Positions 36,934 through 46,619 of a DNA stretch of 64,000 nucleotides are shown in pieces. Position 1 is the stretch's first letter. The number at the start of each line of letters is the position of its first letter. A model generated the notes under the pieces. That model did not search any database, was not told where the DNA came from, and was given only the letters and a program-made list of their open reading frames with translations. The stretch spans positions 1 to 64,000 of the forward strand of contig JAFWHX010000014.1 in assembly GCA_017533915.1 (NCBI GenBank), written 5' to 3'. A program made the position numbers and the translations under genes. This DNA is from Eubacterium sp. (GTDB taxonomy: Bacteria > Bacillota > Clostridia > Peptostreptococcales > Anaerovoracaceae).

Positions 36934-39534
36934 TTAACCGATAGTCACGTCTACTTCAACTGACGCTCCATCCGGCTGCGGCGGTATGAGATCGCCGCTT
37001 AACGGGACGCCGTTTATTCTGATCGATGTGACGCCGCATCCTCTGCCGGATGCATTTGTTACATTTATCTTATACACTGCGCCACGAAATCTGCGCATGA
37101 CTTTGAATCCTTTCCAGCCTGACGGGATGCACGGGTCGATCCGGAGGCCGTCAAGCTCCGGCTTCACTCCGAGTATATGCTGTGACACCGCCGTGAAAGC
37201 CCAGGAAGCTGATCCTGTGAGCCAGCTGTTCTTGCCTTCTCCGCCGACCGCCGCTTCTTTGCCCGACACCATCTGGCAGTACACATACGGCTCGGTCTTG
37301 TGGATCTCACTCTTGTCCTCGAGGTAAACAGGGTCGATCTTCTTAAGGAGCTCCATAGCCCTGTCTCCGTGTCCGAGCATAGTCTCCGCGATCACGATCC
37401 ACGGATTATTGTGGCAGAACACTCCCGCGTTCTCCTTATACCCCGGCGGATATGAGGATATCTCACCGAGCTCGGCATGATATCTGCTGTACGGCGGATC
37501 GAGTATCACTATGCCGTACTCGCATTCCAGATGCTTCTGAACGCTCTCAAGAGCTTTTGCCGCATAGCCGTTATCCAGCCCGATGCCCGCCATTACGCTC
37601 ATCCCCTGCGGTTCGATGTAGATCTTTCCTTCTTCACATAAGCTGCTTCCAACGGGCTCCGACGCTGCGTCGTAGGCTCTTCTGAACCATTCTCCGTCCC
37701 ATCCCGCTGTGAGGACTGCCTCCTCTACCTCGCGGACTTCGGATTCGACTTCGTCAGCAAGGGCGTTCATGTCCGCGATCTCCTCACGGGACGCTCTGTC
37801 ATATAATGCAGCTTTCCCTGCGTCTTCTTCCTGATCGTATAATGCAAGGTGACGCAGCAGATCTTCATATTCTCTTCCATATTTCACGAACATGCCGCCG
37901 ATGAAGACACTCTCCGCGACTGATCCCTCGCTCGGTCCTGTCGTCTGGAAGCTCTCGCCCGGCTCCATTGAGAAGCAGTTAAGATTCAGGCAGTCGTTCC
38001 AGTCAGCACGCCCGATCAGCGGAAGTCCGTGCGGGCCTTTATGTGTCGCTGTGAACCTGAAGCTCCTGTTCAGATGCTCCAGAAGCGGCGCCCTCTTCTC
38101 AATGTCGTTATCAAAATCGCACTGTTCATGAAGTATCGAATAATCGCCTGTCTCGCGAATGTATGCGGTCGTCGCCGCGATCAGCCAGAGCGGGTCGTCG
38201 TTGAATCCGCTCCCTACTCCCATGTTGCCCCTCTTAGTGAGCGGCTGGTACTGGTGGTACGCGCTTCCGTCCTCGAACTGCGTGTTCGCGATGTCTATTA
38301 TCCTCTCACGCGCCTTTTCCGGGATCATATGAACAAAGCCGAATATGTCCTGGCATGAATCTCTGAATCCCATTCCGCGTCCGAGCCCGCTCTCATAGTA
38401 GCTCGCCGATCTGCTCATGTTGAACGTAGCCATGCACTGATACTGGTTCCAGATATCAGCGGTCCTGTCAAGCTTTTCATCGCAGCTCTCAACACTGAAC
38501 ACAGAAAGCAGCCTGTCCCAGTATTCCTTAAGATCCGCAAGAGCATCATCTAACTGCTCGTCAGTTCTGTATTTAGACAGTATTCTTTCGGCAGGCGCCT
38601 TGTTTATCAGCGGAGCACCTGCCACCGACTGCAGAACGGCTCTATCCGAGCTGGTACTGTCTGTATTATTGTAAAGCCTGTCACTATCCGCGCCGAAGAC
38701 ATCCAGATCCTGCTCGAACTTCTCCTCGAGCGGATTCTCACAGTACGCGAGCACGAATATGAATGACTCTGATGCTCCAGGCTCCAGCACGCATTTCAGA
38801 TGATGGCTCCCAATGACCGCCCAGCCGTGAGCTATACTGTCTCTGCTCTTTCCTTCGAGTACGGCCTCAGGCCTGTCAGGTCCATTCCATGCGCCGAGGA
38901 AAGCTGAACGGTCCGTATCAAAGCCCGTGAGGGCTTTGTTGACCGAGAAAACGGCATAGTGGTTCCGTCTCTCGCGATACTCCGTTTTATGGTAGATATC
39001 CGATCCGCACACTTCTACTTCACCGATCGAGAAGTTGCGCTGGAAATTAGACATGTCGTCCTGCGCGTTCCAGAAGCAGAACTCAAGATAACTGAAGATG
39101 TCAAGATCTTTCAGGGAGTCTGATCCGTTGGTCAGCGTGAGGCGCGTTACTTCGCACATGTCTCCGAGCGGGACGAACACTTCCTGTCTTGCGCTTACGC
39201 CGTTCTTCACACCTTCAAGCACGGTATAGCCCATGCCGTGCCTGCAGCTGTAAGAATCGAGCTCAGTCTGAACTGGCTGCCAGCCCGGATTCCATACAGT
39301 ATTTCCATCCTTTATATATATGTAGTGACCGTTCGAGTCTGGATGGTCGTCATTATAGCGGTATCTCGTGAGTCTCATCAGGCTCGCGTCCCTGTAGAAC
39401 GCGTACCCTCCGCCGGTATTCGATATCAGGCGGAAAAACCCGTCCGACCCGAGATAGTTGATCCACGGAAGCGGAGTCTTCGGCGAAGTGACTACATATT
39501 CTCTCTTCTCATCATCAAAATATCCGAACTTCAT
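36934..39534 (-). CDS. GH94 phosphorylase, probably cellobiose phosphorylase
   Basis: GH94 enzymes split beta-glucosides with inorganic phosphate to give glucose 1-phosphate, saving ATP. The 866 residues include an N-terminal beta-sandwich (GGGYAFYRDASLMRLTRYRY is typical of cellobiose phosphorylase) and a catalytic (alpha/alpha)6 barrel with GRADWNDCLNLNCFS carrying the general acid Asp. The C-terminal part ends GAVYKINVTNASG. It has no signal peptide. GAGGGCAAT precedes the ATG. Cellodextrin phosphorylase is the main alternative. Confidence 0.88.
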   Translation of the reverse strand: MKFGYFDDEKREYVVTSPKTPLPWINYLGSDGFFRLISNTGGGYAFYRDASLMRLTRYRYNDDHPDSNGHYIYIKDGNTVWNPGWQPVQTELDSYSCRHGMGYTVLEGVKNGVSARQEVFVPLGDMCEVTRLTLTNGSDSLKDLDIFSYLEFCFWNAQDDMSNFQRNFSIGEVEVCGSDIYHKTEYRERRNHYAVFSVNKALTGFDTDRSAFLGAWNGPDRPEAVLEGKSRDSIAHGWAVIGSHHLKCVLEPGASESFIFVLAYCENPLEEKFEQDLDVFGADSDRLYNNTDSTSSDRAVLQSVAGAPLINKAPAERILSKYRTDEQLDDALADLKEYWDRLLSVFSVESCDEKLDRTADIWNQYQCMATFNMSRSASYYESGLGRGMGFRDSCQDIFGFVHMIPEKARERIIDIANTQFEDGSAYHQYQPLTKRGNMGVGSGFNDDPLWLIAATTAYIRETGDYSILHEQCDFDNDIEKRAPLLEHLNRSFRFTATHKGPHGLPLIGRADWNDCLNLNCFSMEPGESFQTTGPSEGSVAESVFIGGMFVKYGREYEDLLRHLALYDQEEDAGKAALYDRASREEIADMNALADEVESEVREVEEAVLTAGWDGEWFRRAYDAASEPVGSSLCEEGKIYIEPQGMSVMAGIGLDNGYAAKALESVQKHLECEYGIVILDPPYSRYHAELGEISSYPPGYKENAGVFCHNNPWIVIAETMLGHGDRAMELLKKIDPVYLEDKSEIHKTEPYVYCQMVSGKEAAVGGEGKNSWLTGSASWAFTAVSQHILGVKPELDGLRIDPCIPSGWKGFKVMRRFRGAVYKINVTNASGRGCGVTSIRINGVPLSGDLIPPQPDGASVEVDVTIG

Positions 39535-39567
39535 ATTGCCCTCTTCATCAATCAGCGCCTGAATTTA

Positions 39568-39581
39568 CGAATACGTTTTCG
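39568..39581. promoter_or_regulatory. LacI-type operator O1
   Basis: CGAATACGTTTTCG, an imperfect palindrome centred on CG. It lies about 20-30 bp downstream of the GH94 -10 box, so a bound repressor would block the GH94-GH1 transcript. Confidence 0.75.
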
Positions 39582-39598
39582 AAACTATACGTACACAT

Positions 39599-39627
39599 AT
39601 TATATGCCCGCCGTGCAGTTTTGTAAA
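39599..39627 (-). promoter_or_regulatory. Promoter of the GH94-GH1 operon
   Basis: Minus strand: -35 TTTACA (39627-39622), 17-bp spacer, -10 TATAAT (39604-39599). It is flanked by operators O1 and O2. Confidence 0.8.
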
Positions 39628-39634
39628 TATAAAA

Positions 39635-39648
39635 CGAAAATGTTTTCG
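39635..39648. promoter_or_regulatory. LacI-type operator O2
   Basis: CGAAAATGTTTTCG, just upstream of the GH94 -35 box. It is identical to O3 and 42 bp from it, close to four DNA turns. Confidence 0.8.
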
Positions 39649-39676
39649 AATTAATTTTTCAGCCGAAAAAATAAAA

Positions 39677-39690
39677 CGAAAATGTTTTCG
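39677..39690. promoter_or_regulatory. LacI-type operator O3
   Basis: CGAAAATGTTTTCG, about 9 bp upstream of the LacI gene -35 box. Confidence 0.8.
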
Positions 39691-39698
39691 AAAAAGTA

Positions 39699-39728
39699 TT
39701 GACAACTATTGAGGGGGTGTTCTACAAT
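39699..39728 (+). promoter_or_regulatory. Promoter of the lacI-ABC transporter operon
   Basis: -35 TTGACA (39699-39704), 18-bp spacer, -10 TACAAT (39723-39728). Operator O4 begins 7 bp later, over the start of transcription. Confidence 0.8.
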
Positions 39729-39735
39729 GAAATTA

Positions 39736-39749
39736 CGAAAACGTATTCG
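39736..39749. promoter_or_regulatory. LacI-type operator O4
   Basis: CGAAAACGTATTCG, the reverse complement of O1 (CGAATACGTTTTCG). It lies over the start site of the lacI promoter, which implies autoregulation. Confidence 0.8.
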
Positions 39750-39817
39750 TAGTAACATAGTTCGCGAGACCGTTGGGAAAAGACAGAAGTAACAGGACAT
39801 CTCGGAGGGCATGATCG

Positions 39818-40840
39818 ATGACGACAATTAAAGAGATCTCTAATGCATGTGGTGTCTCGCCTGCAACTGTGTCCAAGGCGCTGAACGGCTATACCGATAT
39901 CAGCCCGAAGACGACAGAGCTGATCAGGCAGACAGCAGATGACATGGATTACAAGCCTGACGCAGCCGCAAGACTTCTGAAGACGAATATCTCCCATGAT
40001 ATAGGAGTCCTGTTCGTCGACGAATCCCACTGTGGACTGACTCACGAATATTTTTCACAGATCCTGAACAGCATGAAGGAGGAAGCTGAATCCCTTGGAT
40101 ATGATATCACTTTTATCAGCCAGTACATCAACGGCAAGTCGGTATCATTCCTGGAGCACTGCAGATATCATCGCTGCGATGGAGTGGTGATCGCCTGTGT
40201 GAACTTTGAGGCTGACGGTGTCAAGGAGCTTGTAAAGAGCGGAGTGCCTGTCGTTACGATAGACTATTCATTCGATAATACGAGCTCAGTCATGTCGGAC
40301 AACGAGGAAGGCGCGTACAACCTGGCCTCTTATCTGATGGAACTCGGACACTCACGGATCGCCTTCATCTACGGAGAGAGTTCACCGGTCACCGAAAAAC
40401 GACTCAATGGTTACCGCCGCGCATTCATCGATCATGGCCTGAAGGCAAGAGAAGAATACATCATACAGGGAAGATACCATGATCCGGAATCGTCGAGAGG
40501 AGCCACTGCAGAGCTTCTTGCGATGACAGAGCCGCCGACAGCCATCATGTATCCTGATGACTACTCAAGCATCGGGGGATACAACGAGATCAGAAACGAA
40601 GGTCTCAGGATCCCCGAAGACGTGAGCGTCACCGGATATGACGGCATCAGCCTCTCTGAAGTCGTGCAGCCGCAGCTGACTACATGGCATCAGAATACTG
40701 ATGAGATCGGAAGAGAATCCGTGCGCATTCTGGTAGAGTCGATCGAAAAAGGTGAAAAATGTTCGTACGAGCGCATCAAAGTCTCGGGTAATATGTACAG
40801 CGGATGCAGTGTGAAGGACCACTGGTCCGGTAAAAAATGA
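39818..40840 (+). CDS. LacI-family sugar regulator
   Basis: The 340-residue protein has the LacI helix-turn-helix at residues 1-25 (TTIKEISNACGVSPATVSKAL) and the hinge helix near 50-58 (DAAARLLK). A periplasmic-binding-like sugar domain follows. It lies between the divergent glycosidase and transporter genes, among four matching operators, and so should respond to cellobiose or a related beta-glucoside. The ATG at 39818 has GGAGGG about 9 nt upstream; an ATG 7 bp earlier is out of frame. The substrate-binding gene follows, so regulator and transporter are probably one transcript. Confidence 0.93.
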   Translation: MTTIKEISNACGVSPATVSKALNGYTDISPKTTELIRQTADDMDYKPDAAARLLKTNISHDIGVLFVDESHCGLTHEYFSQILNSMKEEAESLGYDITFISQYINGKSVSFLEHCRYHRCDGVVIACVNFEADGVKELVKSGVPVVTIDYSFDNTSSVMSDNEEGAYNLASYLMELGHSRIAFIYGESSPVTEKRLNGYRRAFIDHGLKAREEYIIQGRYHDPESSRGATAELLAMTEPPTAIMYPDDYSSIGGYNEIRNEGLRIPEDVSVTGYDGISLSEVVQPQLTTWHQNTDEIGRESVRILVESIEKGEKCSYERIKVSGNMYSGCSVKDHWSGKK

Positions 40841-40866
40841 TCAACGATCCGTATGAGGATCAAAAA

Positions 40867-40887
40867 CCGTGCGTAAATGCCGCACGG
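40867..40887 (+). other. Stem-loop between lacI and the binding-protein gene
   Basis: A perfect 7-bp stem (CCGTGCG / CGCACGG, 7-nt loop) without a T tract, about 25 bp before the next start. It may protect the downstream mRNA after processing. Confidence 0.6.
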
Positions 40888-40911
40888 ATCTGGTTGAGAG
40901 GAGGATTCAAA

Positions 40912-42333
40912 ATGAAAAAGAATGTAAAGACCATCCTGGCACTGTTGCTTGCATTTGCAATGGTATTCTCTATGGCGGCATGCGGAAGCAGCAGCAGCGA
41001 TGAGCCTGCAGCTGAGGAACCTGCAGCAGAAGAGACTGCAGAGCAGGGTAAAGTCCTGAACATCTGGTGCTGGAACGATGAATTCCAGAGCAGATTCAAC
41101 GATTACTATCCAGAAGTCGCAGAGATAGCTGATGACAAGTCTACAACAACTCTGAAAGATGGAACAGTTGTTAAATGGACAATCAACCCGAACGAGGGCA
41201 ACAACTATCAGGACAAGCTGGACGAAGCACTGCTGAAGCAGGCTGACGCAGCTGCAGATGACAAGATCGATATCTTCCTGGTAGAAGCTGACTATGCACT
41301 CAAGTATGTCGATTCTGATTTCACTATGGACGTTAAAGAGATCGGTCTTACAGATGACGACATGGCTGAGCAGTATCAGTACACAAAGGACATCGTTTCT
41401 GTAGACGGAGTTCAGAAGGGAACAACATGGCAGGCTACACCGGGACTGTTTGCATACAGAAGATCTATTGCTAAGGACGTTCTCGGAACAGACGATCCTG
41501 AAAAGGTTCAGGAAGCACTCGCCAGCTGGGATAAGTTCGACGAAGTAGCAGCAAAGGCTCATGACAAGGGATACAAGATGCTGTCAGGATATGACGATGC
41601 ATATCGTACATTCTCCAACAACGTATCTGCTCCTTGGGTAGCTGACGACACTACAGTAAACGTTGACGCTAACATCATGAAGTGGATCGAACAGACAAAA
41701 GATTACACAGATAAGGGGTACAACAATAAGACTTCTCTCTGGGACGAGAACTGGGCTGCTGACCAGGGTCCTAAGGGAAAGGTATTCGGATTCTTCTATT
41801 CAACATGGGGCATCAACTTCACACTGCTCGGCAACTCTCTTGAGACACCTGTAGACCAGGGCGGAAAAGAAGAAGTCGGCAACGGAATCTACGGCGACTA
41901 TGCTGTATGCTATGGACCTGAGTCATATTACTGGGGCGGCACATGGATCTGCGCAGCTACAGGGACAGACAACTCAGAGCTCGTTAAGGACGTAATGCTC
42001 AAGCTCACATGCGATAAGGACATCATGAAGCAGATCACACTTGACACTCAGGATTACACGAACAACCAGTCAGCGATGCAGGAGATCGCAGAATCTGATT
42101 TCAAGTCAGACTTCCTCGGCGGACAGAACCACATCGCACTCTTCGTAGAAGCTGCTAAGAACATTGACATGAGCAACGCCGGTCCGTATGACCAGGGCTG
42201 CAACGAGAAGATCCAGACAGCATTCAGAGACTACTTCGACGGAAACGTTGATGAAGACAAGGCAAAGGCAAACTTCGAGCAGGCTATCATGGAGCTCTAT
42301 CCTAACCTGCAGGAAGTCAACTGGCCTGAATAA
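40912..42333 (+). CDS. Sugar ABC transporter substrate-binding lipoprotein
   Basis: I use the ATG at 40912 (MKKNVKTILALLLAFAMVFS), with AGAGGAGG upstream, giving 473 residues. The lipobox is SMAACGSS, followed by an Ala/Glu/Pro linker. The mature part is a family 1 solute-binding protein (VLNIWCWNDEF, DIFLVEADYALKYV, WGINFTLLGNSL). It captures the sugar outside the membrane for the two permeases that follow. Cellobiose or a related beta-glucoside is likely from the adjacent enzymes. A hairpin terminator after the gene should give it higher expression than the permeases. Confidence 0.92.
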   Translation: MKKNVKTILALLLAFAMVFSMAACGSSSSDEPAAEEPAAEETAEQGKVLNIWCWNDEFQSRFNDYYPEVAEIADDKSTTTLKDGTVVKWTINPNEGNNYQDKLDEALLKQADAAADDKIDIFLVEADYALKYVDSDFTMDVKEIGLTDDDMAEQYQYTKDIVSVDGVQKGTTWQATPGLFAYRRSIAKDVLGTDDPEKVQEALASWDKFDEVAAKAHDKGYKMLSGYDDAYRTFSNNVSAPWVADDTTVNVDANIMKWIEQTKDYTDKGYNNKTSLWDENWAADQGPKGKVFGFFYSTWGINFTLLGNSLETPVDQGGKEEVGNGIYGDYAVCYGPESYYWGGTWICAATGTDNSELVKDVMLKLTCDKDIMKQITLDTQDYTNNQSAMQEIAESDFKSDFLGGQNHIALFVEAAKNIDMSNAGPYDQGCNEKIQTAFRDYFDGNVDEDKAKANFEQAIMELYPNLQEVNWPE

Positions 42334-42376
42334 TAATTCAGACATTTAAGCGGGAAACATAAGACCCTGCTGTTAC

Positions 42377-42404
42377 AAGGGGCAGCACATGCTGCCCCTT
42401 TATT
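42377..42404 (+). terminator. Leaky terminator after the binding-protein gene
   Basis: AAGGGGCAGC / GCTGCCCCTT, a 10-bp perfect stem with a 4-nt loop, then TATTCTT. Such hairpins are common between binding-protein and permease genes. Confidence 0.8.
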
Positions 42405-42437
42405 CTTAGAAATATCTGCCCGGGCTAGGAGGACATT

Positions 42438-43418
42438 ATGGACAAGGATAAAAAGAACGCAGATGTAAAGAGCGTAGACTACGCCAAATGGGGCTATATA
42501 TTTATCGCCCCGTTCTTTATCGCGTTCTTTGTTTTTCAGTTTATACCGCTGGTATCAACGATATACTACAGCTTTTTTGAATACTACAGAGTTGGACTCA
42601 AGATCGTAGGCCCTACTCCGGTAGGACTTGCGAACTACCAGGCGCTCTTCATGAGCGACTTCCCAAAGTACATGGGAAATACGATCATCCTGTGGATCCT
42701 GGGTTTTGTTCCGCAGATCATAATATCGCTGCTGCTCGCCGCATGGTTCACTGACGTGAGGCTGAAGATCCGCGGCAAGCAGTTCTTCAAGGTAGTGATC
42801 TACATGCCGAACCTGATCATGGCATCCGCTTTCGCTATGCTGTTCTTCGCTTTGTTCTCGGCAAACGGTCCTGTCAACGGATTCCTGGTGTCTGCCGGGA
42901 TCCTGGAAGAACCGTTCAGATTCCTGAACAACATTGCCGGAACACGAGGGCTGGTCGCTTTGATGAACTTCCTGATGTGGTTTGGAAACACCACGATCCT
43001 TCTGATGGCCGCTGTGATGGGCATCAACCCGTCTCTGTTCGAAGCGGCAGAGCTCGACGGATGCACGCCGACTCAGACATTTTTCAAGATCACACTGCCG
43101 ATGATACGGCCGATCCTGGTATACGTTCTGATCACGTCGATGATCGGCGGACTGCAGATGTTCGATGTGCCGCAGATCCTGACTAACGGAAAAGGCACGC
43201 CTGACAGATCGGTAACGACTATCCTGATGTTCCTGAACAACCATCTGTTCAGCAAGAACTACGGCATGGCCGGCGCGATCTCAGTGATCTTATTCATCAT
43301 ATGCGCGATACTTTGCATCGGCGTATACTTCTCACTGAACAACGATGAGAACATGAAGCTGTTCAGAAAGAGAGGAAAGAGAGTACAAGAGCAGAGAATG
43401 AAGAAAGGAGGCAGATAA
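42438..43418 (+). CDS. Sugar ABC transporter permease, MalF type
   Basis: The 326-residue protein has six predicted membrane spans. The cytoplasmic EAA loop, AAELDGCTPTQTFFKITLPM, which contacts the ATPase, is near residue 205. AGGAGGACATT precedes the ATG. It overlaps nothing and is followed after 3 bp by the second permease. Confidence 0.93.
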   Translation: MDKDKKNADVKSVDYAKWGYIFIAPFFIAFFVFQFIPLVSTIYYSFFEYYRVGLKIVGPTPVGLANYQALFMSDFPKYMGNTIILWILGFVPQIIISLLLAAWFTDVRLKIRGKQFFKVVIYMPNLIMASAFAMLFFALFSANGPVNGFLVSAGILEEPFRFLNNIAGTRGLVALMNFLMWFGNTTILLMAAVMGINPSLFEAAELDGCTPTQTFFKITLPMIRPILVYVLITSMIGGLQMFDVPQILTNGKGTPDRSVTTILMFLNNHLFSKNYGMAGAISVILFIICAILCIGVYFSLNNDENMKLFRKRGKRVQEQRMKKGGR

Positions 43419-43421
43419 GCG

Positions 43422-44270
43422 ATGGAAGGCGAAGTAAAGACCTCAAAAGTGAGAACCGTCATAGCATACATTCTTCTGATATTCCTGAGTTTCCTGTGCC
43501 TGTTCTTCTTTTATATACTGATCATAAACTCGACAAGGAGCCACGCTCAGATCATGCAGGGCTTCTCGTTCGTACCTGGCAAGGCTTTCTGGCCTAACCT
43601 CAAGCATGTGCTTCAGGACGCCAACATCCCTGTGATGTCCGGCATCAGGAACAGCCTGATCGTGTCGACATGCTCAGCGCTTCTTGCGACGTACTTCTCG
43701 GCGCTCACGGCGTACGGGCTGTACGCGTACAACTTCAAGTTCAAGAAGCCTGCGTTCATCTTCATCATGCTGATCCTGGTCATGCCTACTCAGGTATCGG
43801 CACTGGGATTCTACAGGCTGATGGACGGCTGGCATCTTCTAAACACACTCTGGCCGCTGTTCCTTCCGTCGATCGCGGCGCCTGCTGTATTCTACTTCAT
43901 GTACAGCTACATGCAGTCGAGCCTCCCGATGGAGCTCGTTGAAGCAGCCAGAATAGACGGATGCAATGAATTCAGGATCTTCAACCGAATCGTCATTCCG
44001 ATCATGAAGCCGGCGATGGCGGTGCAGGCGATATTCGCATTCGTAACAGCATGGAACAACTTCTTCATCCCGGCTTTGATCATATCCGACAACAGCAAGA
44101 AAACGCTGCCGATACTGATCGCAGCCCTGAGAAGCGCCGACTTCCTGAAGTTCGACCTCGGGAAAGTCTACATGCTTATCCTGATCGCGATCGTACCGAT
44201 CATCATCGTATACATCATGCTTTCAAGATACATCGTCGCAGGCGTTGCCCTTGGCGGCGTCAAAGAGTAG
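43422..44270 (+). CDS. Sugar ABC transporter permease, MalG type
   Basis: The 282-residue protein has six membrane spans. Its EAA loop is ELVEAARIDGCNEFRIFNRI near residue 170. It forms the heterodimeric channel with the permease just upstream. AAAGGAGGCAGATAAGCG precedes the ATG and lies within the end of the first permease gene. Confidence 0.93.
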   Translation: MEGEVKTSKVRTVIAYILLIFLSFLCLFFFYILIINSTRSHAQIMQGFSFVPGKAFWPNLKHVLQDANIPVMSGIRNSLIVSTCSALLATYFSALTAYGLYAYNFKFKKPAFIFIMLILVMPTQVSALGFYRLMDGWHLLNTLWPLFLPSIAAPAVFYFMYSYMQSSLPMELVEAARIDGCNEFRIFNRIVIPIMKPAMAVQAIFAFVTAWNNFFIPALIISDNSKKTLPILIAALRSADFLKFDLGKVYMLILIAIVPIIIVYIMLSRYIVAGVALGGVKE

Positions 44271-44279
44271 GAGGAAGAA

Positions 44280-45380
44280 ATGGCTGGAATCAAATTTGAA
44301 CATATCGTAAAATCATACGACGGCGAAGTTACGGTCATTCCTGACCTTAACCTCGAGATAAAAGACAAGGAATTCGTGGTGCTCGTCGGTCCGTCAGGAT
44401 GCGGCAAATCCACCACATTAAGGATGATCGCGGGACTTGAGACGATCACGGGCGGCAGGCTCTATATCGGCGACAAAGTCATCAACGCGGTCCCGCCTAA
44501 AGACAGGGACATCGCGATGGTGTTCCAGAACTACGCTCTCTATCCGCATATGTCCGTGTACAAAAACATGGCGTTTGCGCTGGACCTGCAGCACGTTGAT
44601 AAGAAGGAGATCGATCAGAAGGTACACGACGCCGCAAAGATGCTGGGCCTCGAGGAATACCTCGACCGCAAGCCTAAGGCTCTTTCCGGCGGCCAGAGAC
44701 AGAGAGTGGCGCTCGGGCGCGCGCTGGTACGCAACCCGTCCGTGTTCCTGCTCGACGAGCCTCTGTCCAACCTGGACGCTAAGCTCCGTACAGAGATGAG
44801 GAGCCAGATAAGCAAGCTCCACAAGAAGCTCGGTACTACATTCGTATACGTCACACATGACCAGATCGAGGCCATGACAATGGGCGACCGCATCTGTGTG
44901 ATGAACGCCGGCGAAGTACAGCAGTTCGATACGCCAAGAGCGCTGTACAATAATCCATGCAACCTGTTCGTTGCCGGATTCATCGGGTCACCGCAGATGA
45001 ATTTCATCGACGCAGTGGTAGAGAAAGCTGAAGGATCTGAAGGTAAATATGAAGTCGTATTCGGCGACACAAGAATTCCTTCAGACAGAGAAGAGCTTGC
45101 GCCATACGTCGGAAAGACAGTCGTCCTCGGTATCAGGCCAGACGATCTCCATGTCGAGAAAGAATACATCCGCGGCAAGAACACAATCAAAGCCACCATC
45201 GACCTCGATGAGATGATGGGCTCTGAGACCCTGCTCTACATCAACTACGCAGGCGCAAAGCTTATCGCCAAGACCCCGTCCACCGTGACTGAAGAGACAG
45301 GCGATCCGATCGAGCTTGCCGTTAATCCGGACAAGATCCACATCTTCGACAGGGACACAGAAGAAGCAGTGTTGAACTGA
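44280..45380 (+). CDS. Sugar ABC transporter ATP-binding protein (MsmK/UgpC type)
   Basis: The 366-residue protein has Walker A GPSGCGKST near residue 38, the signature LSGGQRQRVALGRAL near 135, and Walker B VFLLDEPLSNLD near 155. A C-terminal TOBE/MalK regulatory domain starts at about residue 240. It powers the two permeases. In many Firmicutes one such ATPase serves several sugar importers, so it may have more than one partner. Confidence 0.93.
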   Translation: MAGIKFEHIVKSYDGEVTVIPDLNLEIKDKEFVVLVGPSGCGKSTTLRMIAGLETITGGRLYIGDKVINAVPPKDRDIAMVFQNYALYPHMSVYKNMAFALDLQHVDKKEIDQKVHDAAKMLGLEEYLDRKPKALSGGQRQRVALGRALVRNPSVFLLDEPLSNLDAKLRTEMRSQISKLHKKLGTTFVYVTHDQIEAMTMGDRICVMNAGEVQQFDTPRALYNNPCNLFVAGFIGSPQMNFIDAVVEKAEGSEGKYEVVFGDTRIPSDREELAPYVGKTVVLGIRPDDLHVEKEYIRGKNTIKATIDLDEMMGSETLLYINYAGAKLIAKTPSTVTEETGDPIELAVNPDKIHIFDRDTEEAVLN

Positions 45381-45442
45381 TGCTCTGATCCGAAGCGATT
45401 CTGATCAGGCGAATTTAGAGACACCTGCAGACAGATAAAATC

Positions 45443-45470
45443 GCCAGGCTGATTAACAGCCTGGCTTTTT
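45443..45470 (+). terminator. Terminator of the sugar ABC operon
   Basis: GCCAGGCTG / CAGCCTGGC, a 9-bp perfect stem (45443-45465), followed by TTTTT. Confidence 0.92.
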
Positions 45471-45542
45471 AGTGTTCCGATTCGGAGCAGGTGCGAACAA
45501 TGGTGCTTCTGGCTGCACTTGTTCCGGCTCGGAACATGATGT

Positions 45543-46592
45543 TCAGTGCGCATGGACAGTGTCGAGCATATCGGCCATCTGGTCCTGTACAAATGCGAAA
45601 AGATGAGCATATCTGTAGGTTATTTTTTCTGCTTCATGCCCTACTCTCTCGCCTATGGCAAGAGCCGAGAAGCCGTTATTTATAAGGAGCGATACGTGTG
45701 AGTGACGTAGATCGTGGACTCGTATGTGCTTGACGCCTGCAAGATCAGCGCCCTTTATGAGGGCTGTCCTCAGGTGGTAGCTGCTCATTGGGAACAGTCT
45801 GGAATTCTGCCATTTGTTTTCTTCAAATGGATCAGTACTGCTTCCCTGCCCTTCTGAAAGCATCATTTTTCTATGCATTCTCATCATGTAGTCTTCCATC
45901 TCATCACATAAGAATGCGGGCATGCTTATCTTCCTGTTGCTCTTTGCTGTTTTCGGGCTGGTTATCACATCTTCCTGCCCGATACGGTGGTATGTTTTGC
46001 TTACCGTGACGGTTTTGTTCGGGATATCAAGATCCGCTGGCATCAGAGCAAGCAGCTCGCCTTCGCGCATACCGGTCCAGTACAGCATTTCAAATGCATA
46101 GTAATAGTCCGGATACTGCTTCATCTGCCTGGCAAAGCTGGCATATTCATCTTTGGTCCAATACAGCATCTCCCGAGGCGCACCTTTCTCGAATGTTCCG
46201 ACGACAGCCGCCGCGTTCCGCTCCAGGCCATAATACCTTACAGCATGATTAAGTATCGCAGATAGCTGCGCATGGACGTCTCTCAGATAGTCCTGTGAAT
46301 ATGGCTGGCCTTTTTCATTCCGGTAAGCCATCAGCTCGTTCTGCCACCTGATCACATCCTGCGGTGTGATATCCTGAAGCGCCATCTTGCCGAAATACGG
46401 CAGCAGCGCAGTGTTCATCACCGCCCTTTTGAACGCCCACGTGCTTTCCTTCAGACGCGGGCCCTTATCTCTTGAGTAGATCTTACAGAATTCCGTGAAC
46501 TTCATTCCTGAAACAGACTCTGTCTCGTAATTCATGCCCACGGCCCATGCAGCATCTCCGCTGCTGAAGTCAATGTATAACTGCCGTTCCAT
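45543..46592 (-). CDS. Tyrosine-type site-specific integrase
   Basis: The 349-residue protein has an N-terminal SAM-like core-binding domain (about residues 30-130) and a C-terminal catalytic domain. The catalytic set is visible: Arg in WTGMREGE, His-Arg in HDLRHSHVS, His in VGHEAEKI and the nucleophile Tyr in TYRYAHLF. It is of the kind carried by integrative elements. No excisionase, relaxase, phage or resistance gene lies near it, so it is an orphan or the last part of an eroded element. AGGAGGAGCGGTC precedes the ATG. The next three plus-strand genes encode large secreted proteins and a kinase. Confidence 0.92.
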   Translation of the reverse strand: MERQLYIDFSSGDAAWAVGMNYETESVSGMKFTEFCKIYSRDKGPRLKESTWAFKRAVMNTALLPYFGKMALQDITPQDVIRWQNELMAYRNEKGQPYSQDYLRDVHAQLSAILNHAVRYYGLERNAAAVVGTFEKGAPREMLYWTKDEYASFARQMKQYPDYYYAFEMLYWTGMREGELLALMPADLDIPNKTVTVSKTYHRIGQEDVITSPKTAKSNRKISMPAFLCDEMEDYMMRMHRKMMLSEGQGSSTDPFEENKWQNSRLFPMSSYHLRTALIKGADLAGVKHIRVHDLRHSHVSLLINNGFSALAIGERVGHEAEKITYRYAHLFAFVQDQMADMLDTVHAH

Positions 46593-46619
46593 TGACCGCT
46601 CCTCCTAATAGTCTATTCA

